Assembly: GCF_003055625.1 (NCBI RefSeq)
Contig: NZ_CP028811.1
Coordinates: forward strand, 1,612,001-1,676,000
DNA: 64,000 bases
DNA from: Flavobacterium magnum
GTDB taxonomy: Bacteria; Bacteroidota; Bacteroidia; Flavobacteriales; Flavobacteriaceae
Direction of reading: 5' to 3'
Made by a program: the position numbers and the translations under genes. Shown here in pieces: positions 53,519 to 61,986 of this stretch. The notes beneath the pieces were generated by a model that was given only the letters and a program-made list of their open reading frames with translations, was not told where the DNA came from and ran no database searches. Numbering within the stretch: the stretch's first letter is position 1; every line of letters starts with the position of its first letter.

Positions 53519-55081
53519 ATGCCAAAAGAACTCCTCATACAGGTTTCCCCTGACACTGCTGCGAATCAACTGTTATTGCTTGACCATGTGGCGAAACTCA
53601 TCCGTACATCGGTTTCGGAAATCCAGCATATTTCGATATCGAAACGCTCAATTGATGCACGCCAGAAAGCCATCAAGATCAATCTTAAAATCAATATTTT
53701 TTTCAAGGGTGAGGATTTTGCGGAAGAAATGCCTCAGATGCCTGATTATCCTAATGTATCCAATGCAAAGGAAGTAATCGTAGTGGGCGCAGGCCCTGCC
53801 GGGTTATTCGCGGCTTTGCAACTGATTGAGCTTGGCTTGAAACCTATAGTCATTGAGCGTGGTAAAGACGTACGCGGCCGCCGCCGTGACCTCAAGGCCA
53901 TCAACCGCGATCACATCGTCCATGAAGACAGCAATTATTGTTTTGGCGAAGGCGGTGCGGGGACGTATTCTGATGGGAAATTATACACCCGCTCCAAAAA
54001 GCGCGGCGATATCGACCGGATACTGAAGCTGCTCGTCGCTTTTGGCGCCACTCCCGACATCCTCGTGGAAGCGCACCCGCATATCGGGACCAATAAATTA
54101 CCACAAATTATCAGCGACATCCGTGACAAAATCATAGAATGCGGAGGGACAGTCCTTTTTGAAACCAGGCTGACCGATATCATTGTGAAAAACAACGAAG
54201 TCCAGGGAATCATTACGCAAAAGGGCGACAAAATTACTGCTGACAAAATTATCCTGGCTACCGGCCACTCCGCCCGTGATATTTTCGAATTGCTTGACAG
54301 GAAAAAAATCCTCATTGAAGCAAAACCATTTGCACTGGGTGTAAGAGCAGAACATCCGCAGGAGCTTATCGATAAAATCCAGTACAGTTGCGATTACCGC
54401 GGAGAATTCCTGCCGCCGGCGCCCTATTCAATTGTAAAACAGGTGAGCGGACGTGGCATGTATTCTTTCTGCATGTGCCCGGGTGGTGTCATTGCACCCT
54501 GCGCCACCAGCCCCGGAGAAGTGGTCACGAACGGCTGGTCCCCATCTAAAAGGGATCAGGCTACAGCGAATTCAGGCATCGTCGTCGAATTGAAACTGGA
54601 GGATTTCAAGCCATTTGCCAAATTTGGTGCACTGGCCGGAATGGAATTTCAGAAAAGCATTGAGCAACGGGCGTGGCATCTGGCCGGGCAAACACAGAAA
54701 GTGCCTGCACAGCGCATGGTCGATTTTTCACAGCGCAAAATGTCTTCGGATATCCCGAAAACTTCTTATGTTCCCGGAACCACTTCAACGGAACTCGGCG
54801 ACGTTTTCCCGGGATTCCTGACACAGATTTTACGTGAAGGCTTCACTGAATTCGGTAAATCCATGAAAGGCTACTTTACAAACGATGCCATATTGCACGC
54901 ACCAGAATCGCGTACGTCATCACCCGTCAGGATTCCGCGCGATCCGGAAACACTCGAACATTTGCAGGTCAAAGGATTGTATCCCTGCGGTGAAGGCGCC
55001 GGCTATGCAGGCGGGATCATCTCGGCGGCAATCGACGGCGAAAAATGTGCTTTGAGAGTAGGGGAGTCCCTGAGTTCGTAA
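53519..55081 (+). CDS. NAD(P)/FAD-dependent dehydrogenase, COG2509-like
   Basis: The 520-residue enzyme has an ~80-residue N-terminal domain. A Rossmann FAD motif VVGAGPAGLFAAL with IERG follows, then GEGGAGTYSDGKLYTR, an ATGHSARD motif, and the C-terminal FAD-closing motif LYPCGEGAGYAGGIISAAIDG. The Cys-rich stretch FCMCPGGVIAPC in the middle is typical of this uncharacterised dehydrogenase group. Its substrate is unknown. The protein seems complete and cytosolic. Confidence 0.87.
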   Translation: MPKELLIQVSPDTAANQLLLLDHVAKLIRTSVSEIQHISISKRSIDARQKAIKINLKINIFFKGEDFAEEMPQMPDYPNVSNAKEVIVVGAGPAGLFAALQLIELGLKPIVIERGKDVRGRRRDLKAINRDHIVHEDSNYCFGEGGAGTYSDGKLYTRSKKRGDIDRILKLLVAFGATPDILVEAHPHIGTNKLPQIISDIRDKIIECGGTVLFETRLTDIIVKNNEVQGIITQKGDKITADKIILATGHSARDIFELLDRKKILIEAKPFALGVRAEHPQELIDKIQYSCDYRGEFLPPAPYSIVKQVSGRGMYSFCMCPGGVIAPCATSPGEVVTNGWSPSKRDQATANSGIVVELKLEDFKPFAKFGALAGMEFQKSIEQRAWHLAGQTQKVPAQRMVDFSQRKMSSDIPKTSYVPGTTSTELGDVFPGFLTQILREGFTEFGKSMKGYFTNDAILHAPESRTSSPVRIPRDPETLEHLQVKGLYPCGEGAGYAGGIISAAIDGEKCALRVGESLSS

Positions 55082-55198
55082 ACGCTGAGACCGGCATGGC
55101 TTCCGTGCTTCGGGGCACCGCTGAAAAAAAAACGTAAAAAAAAGTAGGGTGTTGCATTTTTGGGTTGTCTAAGACGTAAACACTTAAAAATAATTATT

Positions 55199-56245
55199 AT
55201 GAAAAAAATCAAGCTATTATTCCTGTTCCTCAGCATGGCAGCACTGACCTTGTCTTCCTGTGCAGACGAAAATCCGGTGAACAACACCGCCAACACCGAC
55301 GCGAGTATATCGTTGCGGACGACCCTCAGGCAAATCAAGAAAACCATCGGTACTGCCGGAAGGGATGGCAGCGGCGACCAGGCGACATGCTTTAATTTCG
55401 TTTATCCGATTACATTGTCCTACAACAATGGTACGGTGATTGAAGTCAACTCTTACGACGGGCTGATTGCACTGCTTGAAGCGGAGACCGAAAATTTTTA
55501 CCTCGAAGGCATCCAGTTTCCGTTCCAGGTCCAGGAGGAAATGACGATTACGACAATCAACAACGAGGACGAATTCATGGCATTGGTACAATCCTGCGGT
55601 TTCGATACGATCGACGAGGAAATTTATGTATTCGACTGTTATGACATCGTTTACCCTTTCTCAGTAATCAACCAGGACCAGCAAGTGATCGTAATCAACA
55701 ACGAAAGCGAATTGTACAGCCTGTTTGCAAACCCGTCCACGAACGGTGACGACTACATCGTTGACTTCGTTTATCCGATTTCACTCACCGGAAACGGGCA
55801 AACCTACCAGGTCAATAATCTCTACGAGCTGTTCGACTTGTTCGAAGACTGTGAAGGCGATACCAGCTGTATCTGTCCGGCGAACTTTGATCCGGTATGT
55901 GTTTCGGACGGAGAGGGCGGCATAATTACGTTCGGGAACCAATGTCTGGCGGAATGTGCCGGCTACACGGAAGCGGACTTCATGGATTGCGGCATTGTTT
56001 CGCCCGAGAATTTTGGCGCGCTGCTCGGAACCTGCTTCCAGATGAGTTATCCGTTACAAGTCGCCTATCAGGGTGCTCTCGTTACCGTAAATAATGATGG
56101 TGAATTGCTCCAGTACTACGATGCGAGCGTGCAGGAATTGCCTGATTTCCACTATCCGGTACAGGTCATTGATACGCCGGTAAGTTCGATATCGATTGCC
56201 GGTGCAGCGCAGTTTTCACAGTTCATCAATACGCACTGTAATTAA
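55199..56245 (+). CDS. Lipoprotein with six 'YP' repeats and a Kazal-like module
   Basis: The protein starts KKIKLLFLFLSMAALTLSSC, a lipoprotein signal with Cys21. Six repeats of roughly 40 residues follow, each with an aromatic-Pro core (VYPITL, QFPFQV, VYPFSV, VYPISL, SYPLQV, HYPVQV at about residues 67, 105, 149, 190, 281, 317) and, in five of them, an [IV]N[NS]xxx[EG][LF] segment. Between repeats 4 and 5 sits a Kazal-like cysteine module (CICPANFDPVC...NQCLAECAGY), the fold of serine-protease inhibitors. ATG 55199 gives the lipoprotein signal; a longer frame from 55160 would disrupt it. It is the gene before an ECF sigma factor. No function is known to me. Confidence 0.8.
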   Translation: MKKIKLLFLFLSMAALTLSSCADENPVNNTANTDASISLRTTLRQIKKTIGTAGRDGSGDQATCFNFVYPITLSYNNGTVIEVNSYDGLIALLEAETENFYLEGIQFPFQVQEEMTITTINNEDEFMALVQSCGFDTIDEEIYVFDCYDIVYPFSVINQDQQVIVINNESELYSLFANPSTNGDDYIVDFVYPISLTGNGQTYQVNNLYELFDLFEDCEGDTSCICPANFDPVCVSDGEGGIITFGNQCLAECAGYTEADFMDCGIVSPENFGALLGTCFQMSYPLQVAYQGALVTVNNDGELLQYYDASVQELPDFHYPVQVIDTPVSSISIAGAAQFSQFINTHCN

Positions 56246-56317
56246 TTTTTAAACCGATTCCGGTAGGCATTGCCACATGTTTTTCCCAAGCATGTGGTGA
56301 TGTCTTTTTAAACCGAT
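56246..56317. repeat. 13-bp direct repeat flanking a hairpin, upstream of the ECF sigma gene
   Basis: TTTTTAAACCGAT occurs at 56246-56258, just after the lipoprotein stop, and again at 56305-56317, where its last two bases are the first two of the sigma factor ATG. Between them lies a strong hairpin. The arrangement could be regulatory or a trace of duplication or slippage. Confidence 0.6.
56271..56309 (+). terminator. Hairpin with T tract between lipoprotein and sigma factor genes
   Basis: CCACATG (56273-56279) pairs with CATGTGG (56291-56297), extended by wobble pairs, and is followed after a few bases by TTTTT. It could terminate the lipoprotein message or attenuate read-through into the sigma gene. 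Confidence 0.55.
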
Positions 56318-56837
56318 GGAGAAAAACACAGATCATTACGGGTTATGCGAACCGGCAGCTTTCCGGCTGACGTTCGACGCGCATTATAAAATCCTGAGGA
56401 ATTTCCTGATATTCAGGTACAGGGATGCGGACCTCGCTGACGACGTGGCGCAGCATGCCTTCGTAAAACTATGGGAAAATTGCAGCATATTGAAAAAAGA
56501 ACAGGCGAAAAGCTTTTTGTTTACCACCGCCACCAGGCTGACGCTGAACCACATCAAGCACCGGAAAGTCGTCAGTAATTTCCAGGTGGCTTTTGTGCCA
56601 AAAACAACCGACACCGAATCGCCGCAATTCCTGATGGAAGAAACCGAATTCAGGCAGCGGCTTGAAAACGCCATCAGCAGCCTGCCCGATAAGCAGCGCG
56701 AGGTGTTCATGATGAACCGGTTTGAAAACCAATCCTATGCAGAGATTGCCGCCGCTTTGGATTTATCGGTAAAAGCTGTTGAAAAACGGATGCATCAGGC
56801 GTTGCTCACCTTACGGAAAACAACCACTAATATTTAA
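56316..56837 (+). CDS. ECF RNA polymerase sigma factor, FecI-like
   Basis: This 173-residue protein has sigma region 2 (ILRNFLIFRYRDADLADDVAQHAFVKLW) and region 4 (LPDKQREVFMMNRFENQSYAEIAAALDLSVKAVEKRM), with no extra domains. It redirects RNA polymerase to a small regulon when released by its anti-sigma factor. The FecR-type gene begins one base after its stop and a TonB-dependent receptor follows, the usual cell-surface signalling arrangement. Its own promoter was not located; the 13-base repeat abuts its start. Confidence 0.93.
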   Translation: MEKNTDHYGLCEPAAFRLTFDAHYKILRNFLIFRYRDADLADDVAQHAFVKLWENCSILKKEQAKSFLFTTATRLTLNHIKHRKVVSNFQVAFVPKTTDTESPQFLMEETEFRQRLENAISSLPDKQREVFMMNRFENQSYAEIAAALDLSVKAVEKRMHQALLTLRKTTTNI

Positions 56838-56838
56838 A

Positions 56839-57744
56839 ATGATGGAAAACCACGACACCTATTTAGCAGCATGGTTTGAAGGGAAGATGACTGATGGGGA
56901 ATTGCAGGAGTTGATTTCCGCGGAAGCTTTTGCACATTACCTGAAGATAAAAAACACCCTGTCCGGAATGGAATTGCAGACACCTGGCACCGAAGGGCAT
57001 TTTGAGCGCATTAAAGATCGGCTTGCAGCGCAGCCTGTTGCGAGGCCGCGCGTCATGAAGTTGCGGCATTATTTTGCTGCAGCAGCCTCGGTACTCCTTT
57101 TCGTGTGCATTGGTTTATATGCTTTCCGTAACAACACGGTGGTGACTGGTTTTGGCCAACAGCAGCGCATCACCCTTGCTGACCATTCTGAAGTGCATCT
57201 CGCTGCGAAATCGTCACTGGTTTATGCCAATATCTTTAAATTCAGCCGTAACCTGAGCTTACAGGGCGAAGCGTATTTTGAAGTGGCCAAAGGCAGCAAA
57301 TTCACGGTCAATACACCGCAAGGGACTGTGACCGTCTTAGGTACCAAGTTTAATGTTGTCGCTTCCGGTCGTTACTTTGAGGTACATTGCGATGAGGGCC
57401 GGGTGCGAGTGGCTTCAAAAGCGGGTACCGTCATCCTGACCCCGGGCAAAAGCGTCAGTTTTTATGAAAACGGCATCAGGGAATGGCAGCAGGAAATACG
57501 CCCGCACAGCCACCAATCGCAAACCGAAAGCGCCTTTTACAGCACACCCGCTGAGGTGGTGTTTCAGAAAATTGAAAACCAGTTTGGTGTGAGCATAACC
57601 TATCCTGACGCAGTAAGGAGCAAGGGATTTACGGGTGCGGTTTCACATACCGACCTGAATAAGGCGATGCAGTCAGTCTGCCTGCCGCTGGGCTTGACGT
57701 ACACGCTGTCCGGCCGAAATAAAATCGAAGTGACGGATGAATAG
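56839..57744 (+). CDS. FecR-family anti-sigma factor
   Basis: The 301-residue protein has a short cytoplasmic N-terminal domain (LAAWFEGKMTDGELQEL), one membrane helix (YFAAAASVLLFVCIGLYAF), the periplasmic FecR domain (ITLADHSEVHLAAKSSLVY, LQGEAYFEVAKG, VTVLGTKFNV) and a C-terminal DUF4974/STN-like domain (FYSTPAEVVFQKIENQFGV). It holds the adjacent sigma factor until the receptor signals. It overlaps the receptor gene by eight bases. ATG 56839 is chosen; an upstream in-frame stretch lies inside the sigma gene. Confidence 0.93.
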   Translation: MMENHDTYLAAWFEGKMTDGELQELISAEAFAHYLKIKNTLSGMELQTPGTEGHFERIKDRLAAQPVARPRVMKLRHYFAAAASVLLFVCIGLYAFRNNTVVTGFGQQQRITLADHSEVHLAAKSSLVYANIFKFSRNLSLQGEAYFEVAKGSKFTVNTPQGTVTVLGTKFNVVASGRYFEVHCDEGRVRVASKAGTVILTPGKSVSFYENGIREWQQEIRPHSHQSQTESAFYSTPAEVVFQKIENQFGVSITYPDAVRSKGFTGAVSHTDLNKAMQSVCLPLGLTYTLSGRNKIEVTDE

Positions 57745-60016
57745 GATTTTATTTGCGTGTTTCTTCCTCTTTTCGGGTGCGGTTTTTTCCCAATCCAAGG
57801 TACTCGGATGCACGGCAATGCCTCTGGCGAAAGCCATTCTCAAGATTGAAAACGAATTTGACATCAAATACTCTTATGCTGACAGCCTGGTGTCCGGCAA
57901 AGAATTAACGCTCCTGAGGAAAGACTACCGCATTGATGACATCAATGCGGAATTGGAAATCCAGGTAAGACTCCGCGCACAACAAATCAGCGAACGCTAT
58001 TATGCCTTAATACCCGTGGAGGAACCGCCCTCACTTGTGGCACTCAATGAAGTCGTAGTGGGCGCGTTCCTGATCAATGGGGTCAGCAAATACAACCAGC
58101 GTTTCGTGCTGTCGCCGCAAAAATCGGATGTGCTTGCCGGCGTCACCGATTCGGATGTGCTGCTGTCGCTGCAGCAGCTGCCGGGTGTGAAAAGTCCGAA
58201 TGAGACCGTAACGGGACTGTACGTGCGCGGCGGTACCCAGGACCAGAACCTGATCCTGCTTGACGGCATAAGGCTGTACCACCCGGGGCATTTGTTTGGT
58301 ATGATTTCGGGGATCAATCCGAATATTGTGAAAAGCGTTGGTTTTTATAACAAGGCGACGCCCGCGAATTACGGCGAACGCGCTTCGAGTGTGATCGATA
58401 TCACGACCTCGGAAAAAGTCGAGGAGGATGTGCGGGTCAATGCCGGTGTCAACGCCCTGAACGCAGACGTGTTTGTCCAGCTCCCCGTGGTGCGGAATAA
58501 ACTGGATATACAGCTCTCCGGGCGCAAGTCGTTTACGGAAGTGTGGCGCAGCACGACCTTCAACCAGCTTGCCAATAAGGTATTTCAAAATACTGATTTC
58601 AAGTCGTTCGACAATAGCAACGCGTTCCGGTTTTATGATTATTCGGCAAAAATGATCTTCAGGCCTACGCAGAAAATTCTGCTAACCGTCACGGGACTTT
58701 CAATCAGTAACAACCTCGATTACCGGTACAAGATTGCCGCCGACAGCACCTCGAGTCAGCAAATGAAGATATTGGATGACGGGTACAGCATCAATTGGCA
58801 TCACAAGCCGTCTGATCGGTTTTCCTATAAGGCTTCGGCGTATTATTCAGTGTACGATTTTGATTATTCGAAAACCAAAGCGCATGACATTACAAAAAAT
58901 TACGAGGTGTTTAAAAAGCTCAACAGGATTGTAAATTCAGGTGCGGAGCTGAGCTTCCATACGCTGGTAAACCCGAAAATGCAGCTCGATTTCGGCTATC
59001 AGCTTTCGGGAAATGATGTCTCGCATTTGTTTAATACCTACAATCAGGAAGTGGGGATTGACCTGAACCAGCGCCGGCTTTTCTCCGTAGCGCACGCGCT
59101 CTTCCTGAGCCACAATTATGATTTGGCAAACTGGCGCTTCCAATCCGGACTTAGGTACAATTATTTCAGCAATATCGCTGCGAGCACGCTCGAGCCAAGG
59201 ATTTTTGTGCAGAATAAACTGACCGGGGCTTTCGCGCTGCAGCTGTCATTTGAACGGAAGAACCAGTTCATGAGCCAGGCGCGCGAGAACAGCATCAACG
59301 ACCTGAGTCTCGAGAATTATGTCTGGGTGCTGTCCGATAATAAGAAATACCCGATCCAGAAGGCGGACCAATTTTCGGCCGGATTTATTTTCAGGGAGGA
59401 CAATTGGCTTGTAGACTTTGATGCGTATTATAAGACGGTTTCGGGAATCACGGGGCTGAACTTCGGGTTTTTCAGCCAGAATGAACAGCAAACGTTGAAA
59501 GGGAACGGATTTACGAAAGGTGTTGAGGTATTTATCCAGAAAAAGGCAGACAATTGGCGCAGCGCCATCACTTATTCCTTTCAGGATTCGCAGAACAAAT
59601 TTGACGGGCTCAACAACAACCGTTATTTTCAGTCAAACAGCAACATCAAACACGCGCTAAACCTTAACGTAAATAAAAAGTGGAACCGCTTTTCTGCGGC
59701 GTTGGGGTGGTTTTGGCATACCGGAAAACCATACAGCAGCATCAGTGACCTCGGCACCACCGAATCGTTTAACGCCGATAACCTGCCTGTATACCATCGA
59801 ATGGATGTGTCGTGCGAGTATGCATTTTTATTCGGGAAAATTAATTTCAGGACAGGCTTTTCAGTGTACAATCTGTACAACCGCAAAAGCCTGATCAGCC
59901 GGGAGTATGAACGACAGTTTGTGACCGCCGCCGATCTCGCGAACGAACGTTACAAGCGCAATGATTATTATTCGCTGGGTATTACGCCAAACGTGTTTTT
60001 CAGGGTAAGTTTCTGA
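57737..60016 (+). CDS. TonB-dependent outer-membrane receptor with N-terminal STN-like domain
   Basis: The 759-residue protein has a signal peptide ending AVFSQ, an STN-like signalling domain (residues ~25-95), then directly the plug (SDVLLSLQQLPGVKSPNETV, YVRGGTQDQNLILLDGIRLY, ANYGERASSVIDI) and a 22-strand-type barrel ending in an aromatic residue (FFRVSF). It lacks the carboxypeptidase-regulatory beta sandwich of SusC-type receptors and has no SusD partner. This favours a FecA-like role in uptake of a siderophore-type or other small ligand with signalling through FecR. The ligand is unknown. Confidence 0.9.
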   Translation: MNRILFACFFLFSGAVFSQSKVLGCTAMPLAKAILKIENEFDIKYSYADSLVSGKELTLLRKDYRIDDINAELEIQVRLRAQQISERYYALIPVEEPPSLVALNEVVVGAFLINGVSKYNQRFVLSPQKSDVLAGVTDSDVLLSLQQLPGVKSPNETVTGLYVRGGTQDQNLILLDGIRLYHPGHLFGMISGINPNIVKSVGFYNKATPANYGERASSVIDITTSEKVEEDVRVNAGVNALNADVFVQLPVVRNKLDIQLSGRKSFTEVWRSTTFNQLANKVFQNTDFKSFDNSNAFRFYDYSAKMIFRPTQKILLTVTGLSISNNLDYRYKIAADSTSSQQMKILDDGYSINWHHKPSDRFSYKASAYYSVYDFDYSKTKAHDITKNYEVFKKLNRIVNSGAELSFHTLVNPKMQLDFGYQLSGNDVSHLFNTYNQEVGIDLNQRRLFSVAHALFLSHNYDLANWRFQSGLRYNYFSNIAASTLEPRIFVQNKLTGAFALQLSFERKNQFMSQARENSINDLSLENYVWVLSDNKKYPIQKADQFSAGFIFREDNWLVDFDAYYKTVSGITGLNFGFFSQNEQQTLKGNGFTKGVEVFIQKKADNWRSAITYSFQDSQNKFDGLNNNRYFQSNSNIKHALNLNVNKKWNRFSAALGWFWHTGKPYSSISDLGTTESFNADNLPVYHRMDVSCEYAFLFGKINFRTGFSVYNLYNRKSLISREYERQFVTAADLANERYKRNDYYSLGITPNVFFRVSF

Positions 60017-60023
60017 TCTTGGA

Positions 60024-60845
60024 CTACTTTGTCTCAGGACAGAATTCCCCGTATTTGACGATAAACTGCTCCATAAAATCACGGTCGTACTTGTGATAGG
60101 TGTCGAGGTCTGAAATTTTCTGTCCCTCGGTCAATTTTGAGAATTCGGAGTCAAGCTCGGCCTGTTTTGCCTCGCTTTCTTTCCACGCCTGTTTTCTTTC
60201 CTGTCTGGAAGTGGTACCATCGGCTGTTGCTTTTTCGATTTCAGCGGTCATCTGAGGACAGTCCTTGAAAAGATCGGTCAATGGCAGCGCTACCTTTTTT
60301 CTCAGGGAAATAAATGTCAAAATATCGGTGGTATTGAGATAGTCGATGGCATAATCCATTTTTGGATTTTGGTAATAGAAAAAGTATTCCCTTACAGTGA
60401 TATCGCGGCTGAATCGGTCTGCCGGATTACCGGGTTCGGTATGAACAAATGTAAAACCGTAAATGTTAATCAGCCCTTTGCGGACTACGGGCAACAGGTA
60501 AATGCCGTCGTCGTTCAGTTTACCGCCGCCGCCGATGCGCATCAACCGTATCGCTTTGTATTCAAGATCGCCTTTTTCAAAATGAAAAATAACATAATCG
60601 ATATCCTTAACCGAAACCTTTCTTGCATTTCCTTTTTCAGAATCCCTTATTTTTAGGACTTTAGCATCAAGGTTGTAAGTGTGCTCCCAGGAACCGAAAC
60701 CAAGCAGGTCAATTTTCTTTTGCATGATGTTTTCCATGAAGCCGTTTTCTTCATGTCCGTCCTTGTATTTGACAGCTACAGGGAAAACTTTTGAATAACC
60801 CAAATTCAGGGTTAAAAGGCAGATAATCAGCATTATCTTTTTCAT
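60024..60845 (-). CDS. Secreted protein of unknown function
   Basis: This 273-residue protein has a signal peptide (KKIMLIICLLTLNLGYS). The mature part has a beta-rich first half (VAVKYKDGHEENGFM, VSVKDIDYVIFHFEKGD) and a helical, charged, Lys/Glu-rich C-terminal third (RQERKQAWKESEAKQAELDSEF). The pattern resembles other flavobacterial periplasmic proteins of about this size with no known role. It is convergent with the receptor gene, with a 7-base gap, and divergent from idi. Confidence 0.7.
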   Translation of the reverse strand: MKKIMLIICLLTLNLGYSKVFPVAVKYKDGHEENGFMENIMQKKIDLLGFGSWEHTYNLDAKVLKIRDSEKGNARKVSVKDIDYVIFHFEKGDLEYKAIRLMRIGGGGKLNDDGIYLLPVVRKGLINIYGFTFVHTEPGNPADRFSRDITVREYFFYYQNPKMDYAIDYLNTTDILTFISLRKKVALPLTDLFKDCPQMTAEIEKATADGTTSRQERKQAWKESEAKQAELDSEFSKLTEGQKISDLDTYHKYDRDFMEQFIVKYGEFCPETK

Positions 60846-60975
60846 GGTGCGAATTTTTGCGCAAGTGTAGCGATAATAACTGAAAAATGAAAGTGAAAAA
60901 GGGAGATTTCCTGAAACTTAAGAAACCCTGAAACACCAACCTAATTTTTGTATTTTTACGTCGATAAAAATTGTT

Positions 60976-61503
60976 ATGACAGAAGAACAGGTGATTTTGG
61001 TCGACGAAAACGACAATCAGATTGGATTGATGCCCAAGCTCGAAGCGCACGAAAAAGCAATGCTCCACCGCGCGTTTTCGGTTTTTATATTAAATGACAA
61101 CAAGGAGATCATGCTCCAGCAACGTGCCGCCGGCAAGTACCATTCACCGTTGTTGTGGACCAATACCTGCTGCAGCCACCAGCGCGAAGGAGAGACCAAC
61201 ATTGAAGCCGGGACACGCCGTTTGTTTGACGAAATGGGAATCCGGACCGATTTAAAGGAATTATTCCATTTTATTTACAAGGCGCCCTTTGACAATGGGC
61301 TGACCGAACATGAGCTAGATCATGTCATGATCGGCTGGTACAACGGCAGTCCAAGCCTGAACCCGGAAGAGGCTGAGGACTGGAAATGGATGGCGGTCGA
61401 GGATATCAAAGCCGATATGGCGAAGAGGCCGCAGGTTTACACTGTCTGGTTCCGGATTATTTTTGACGAATTTTACCATTACCTGGAAGAACACACACTA
61501 TAA
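60976..61503 (+). CDS. idi: Isopentenyl-diphosphate delta-isomerase, type I
   Basis: The 175-residue Nudix-like enzyme contains the type I active-site Cys in NTCCSHQREGE, the metal ligands His (ASxxxHRAFSVF) and Glu, and the second catalytic Glu in LTEHELDHVMIG. It interconverts IPP and DMAPP for isoprenoid (quinone, carotenoid, undecaprenyl) synthesis. Length and motifs are standard. The next gene starts one base after its stop. Confidence 0.95.
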   Translation: MTEEQVILVDENDNQIGLMPKLEAHEKAMLHRAFSVFILNDNKEIMLQQRAAGKYHSPLLWTNTCCSHQREGETNIEAGTRRLFDEMGIRTDLKELFHFIYKAPFDNGLTEHELDHVMIGWYNGSPSLNPEEAEDWKWMAVEDIKADMAKRPQVYTVWFRIIFDEFYHYLEEHTL

Positions 61504-61504
61504 T

Positions 61505-61915
61505 ATGAAAGCTACAATTTCGAGGAAAGCCCATTTTAATGCAGCACACCGTTTGTTTAGGAGTGATTGGACCGACGAGCGGAACAACGCGGTTTTTGGG
61601 AAATGCAACAACCCGAATTTTCACGGACACAATTATGAACTGATTGTAAGCGTGACGGGCGATATCGATCCGGAAACCGGTTATGTGATGGACATCAAGG
61701 ATCTGAGCATGATGATTTCCGAAGAGGTGGAAGATGCGTTTGACCATAAGAACCTGAACCTGGACGTGCCTGAATTTAAAAACCTGAATCCCACGGCCGA
61801 GAATATTTCGGTTGTGATCTGGAATAAACTCAGGAACAGGATCAAAGCGGATTCTCAACTCGAAGTGGTGCTGTATGAAACCCCGCGCAATTTTGTGACC
61901 TACCGCGGCGAATAG
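61505..61915 (+). CDS. queD: 6-pyruvoyl-tetrahydropterin synthase / 6-carboxytetrahydropterin synthase family
   Basis: This 136-residue T-fold protein has the zinc-binding HFNAAH and HGHNY motifs. CNNPNFHGH carries the Cys-x-N-x-N-x-H-G-H arrangement, and FDHKNLN is the other family block. It acts on 7,8-dihydroneopterin triphosphate in queuosine (QueD) or tetrahydropterin synthesis; the two cannot be separated here. I chose ATG 61505, one base after the idi stop, over a longer frame that begins inside idi. Confidence 0.88.
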   Translation: MKATISRKAHFNAAHRLFRSDWTDERNNAVFGKCNNPNFHGHNYELIVSVTGDIDPETGYVMDIKDLSMMISEEVEDAFDHKNLNLDVPEFKNLNPTAENISVVIWNKLRNRIKADSQLEVVLYETPRNFVTYRGE

Positions 61916-61986
61916 GAATTGTGCAACAAATTGGCAAAATTGTGTCAGGCTCCGTTTTCGCTAAAGCCTGAAATTTGCAATAAAAA

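Noticed and set aside
53430..53777. Plus-strand open frame overlapping the start of the FAD enzyme
   Set aside because: It is rich in Arg, Ser and Leu in a shadow frame, with no motif; the FAD enzyme reads through the same bases with recognisable domains.
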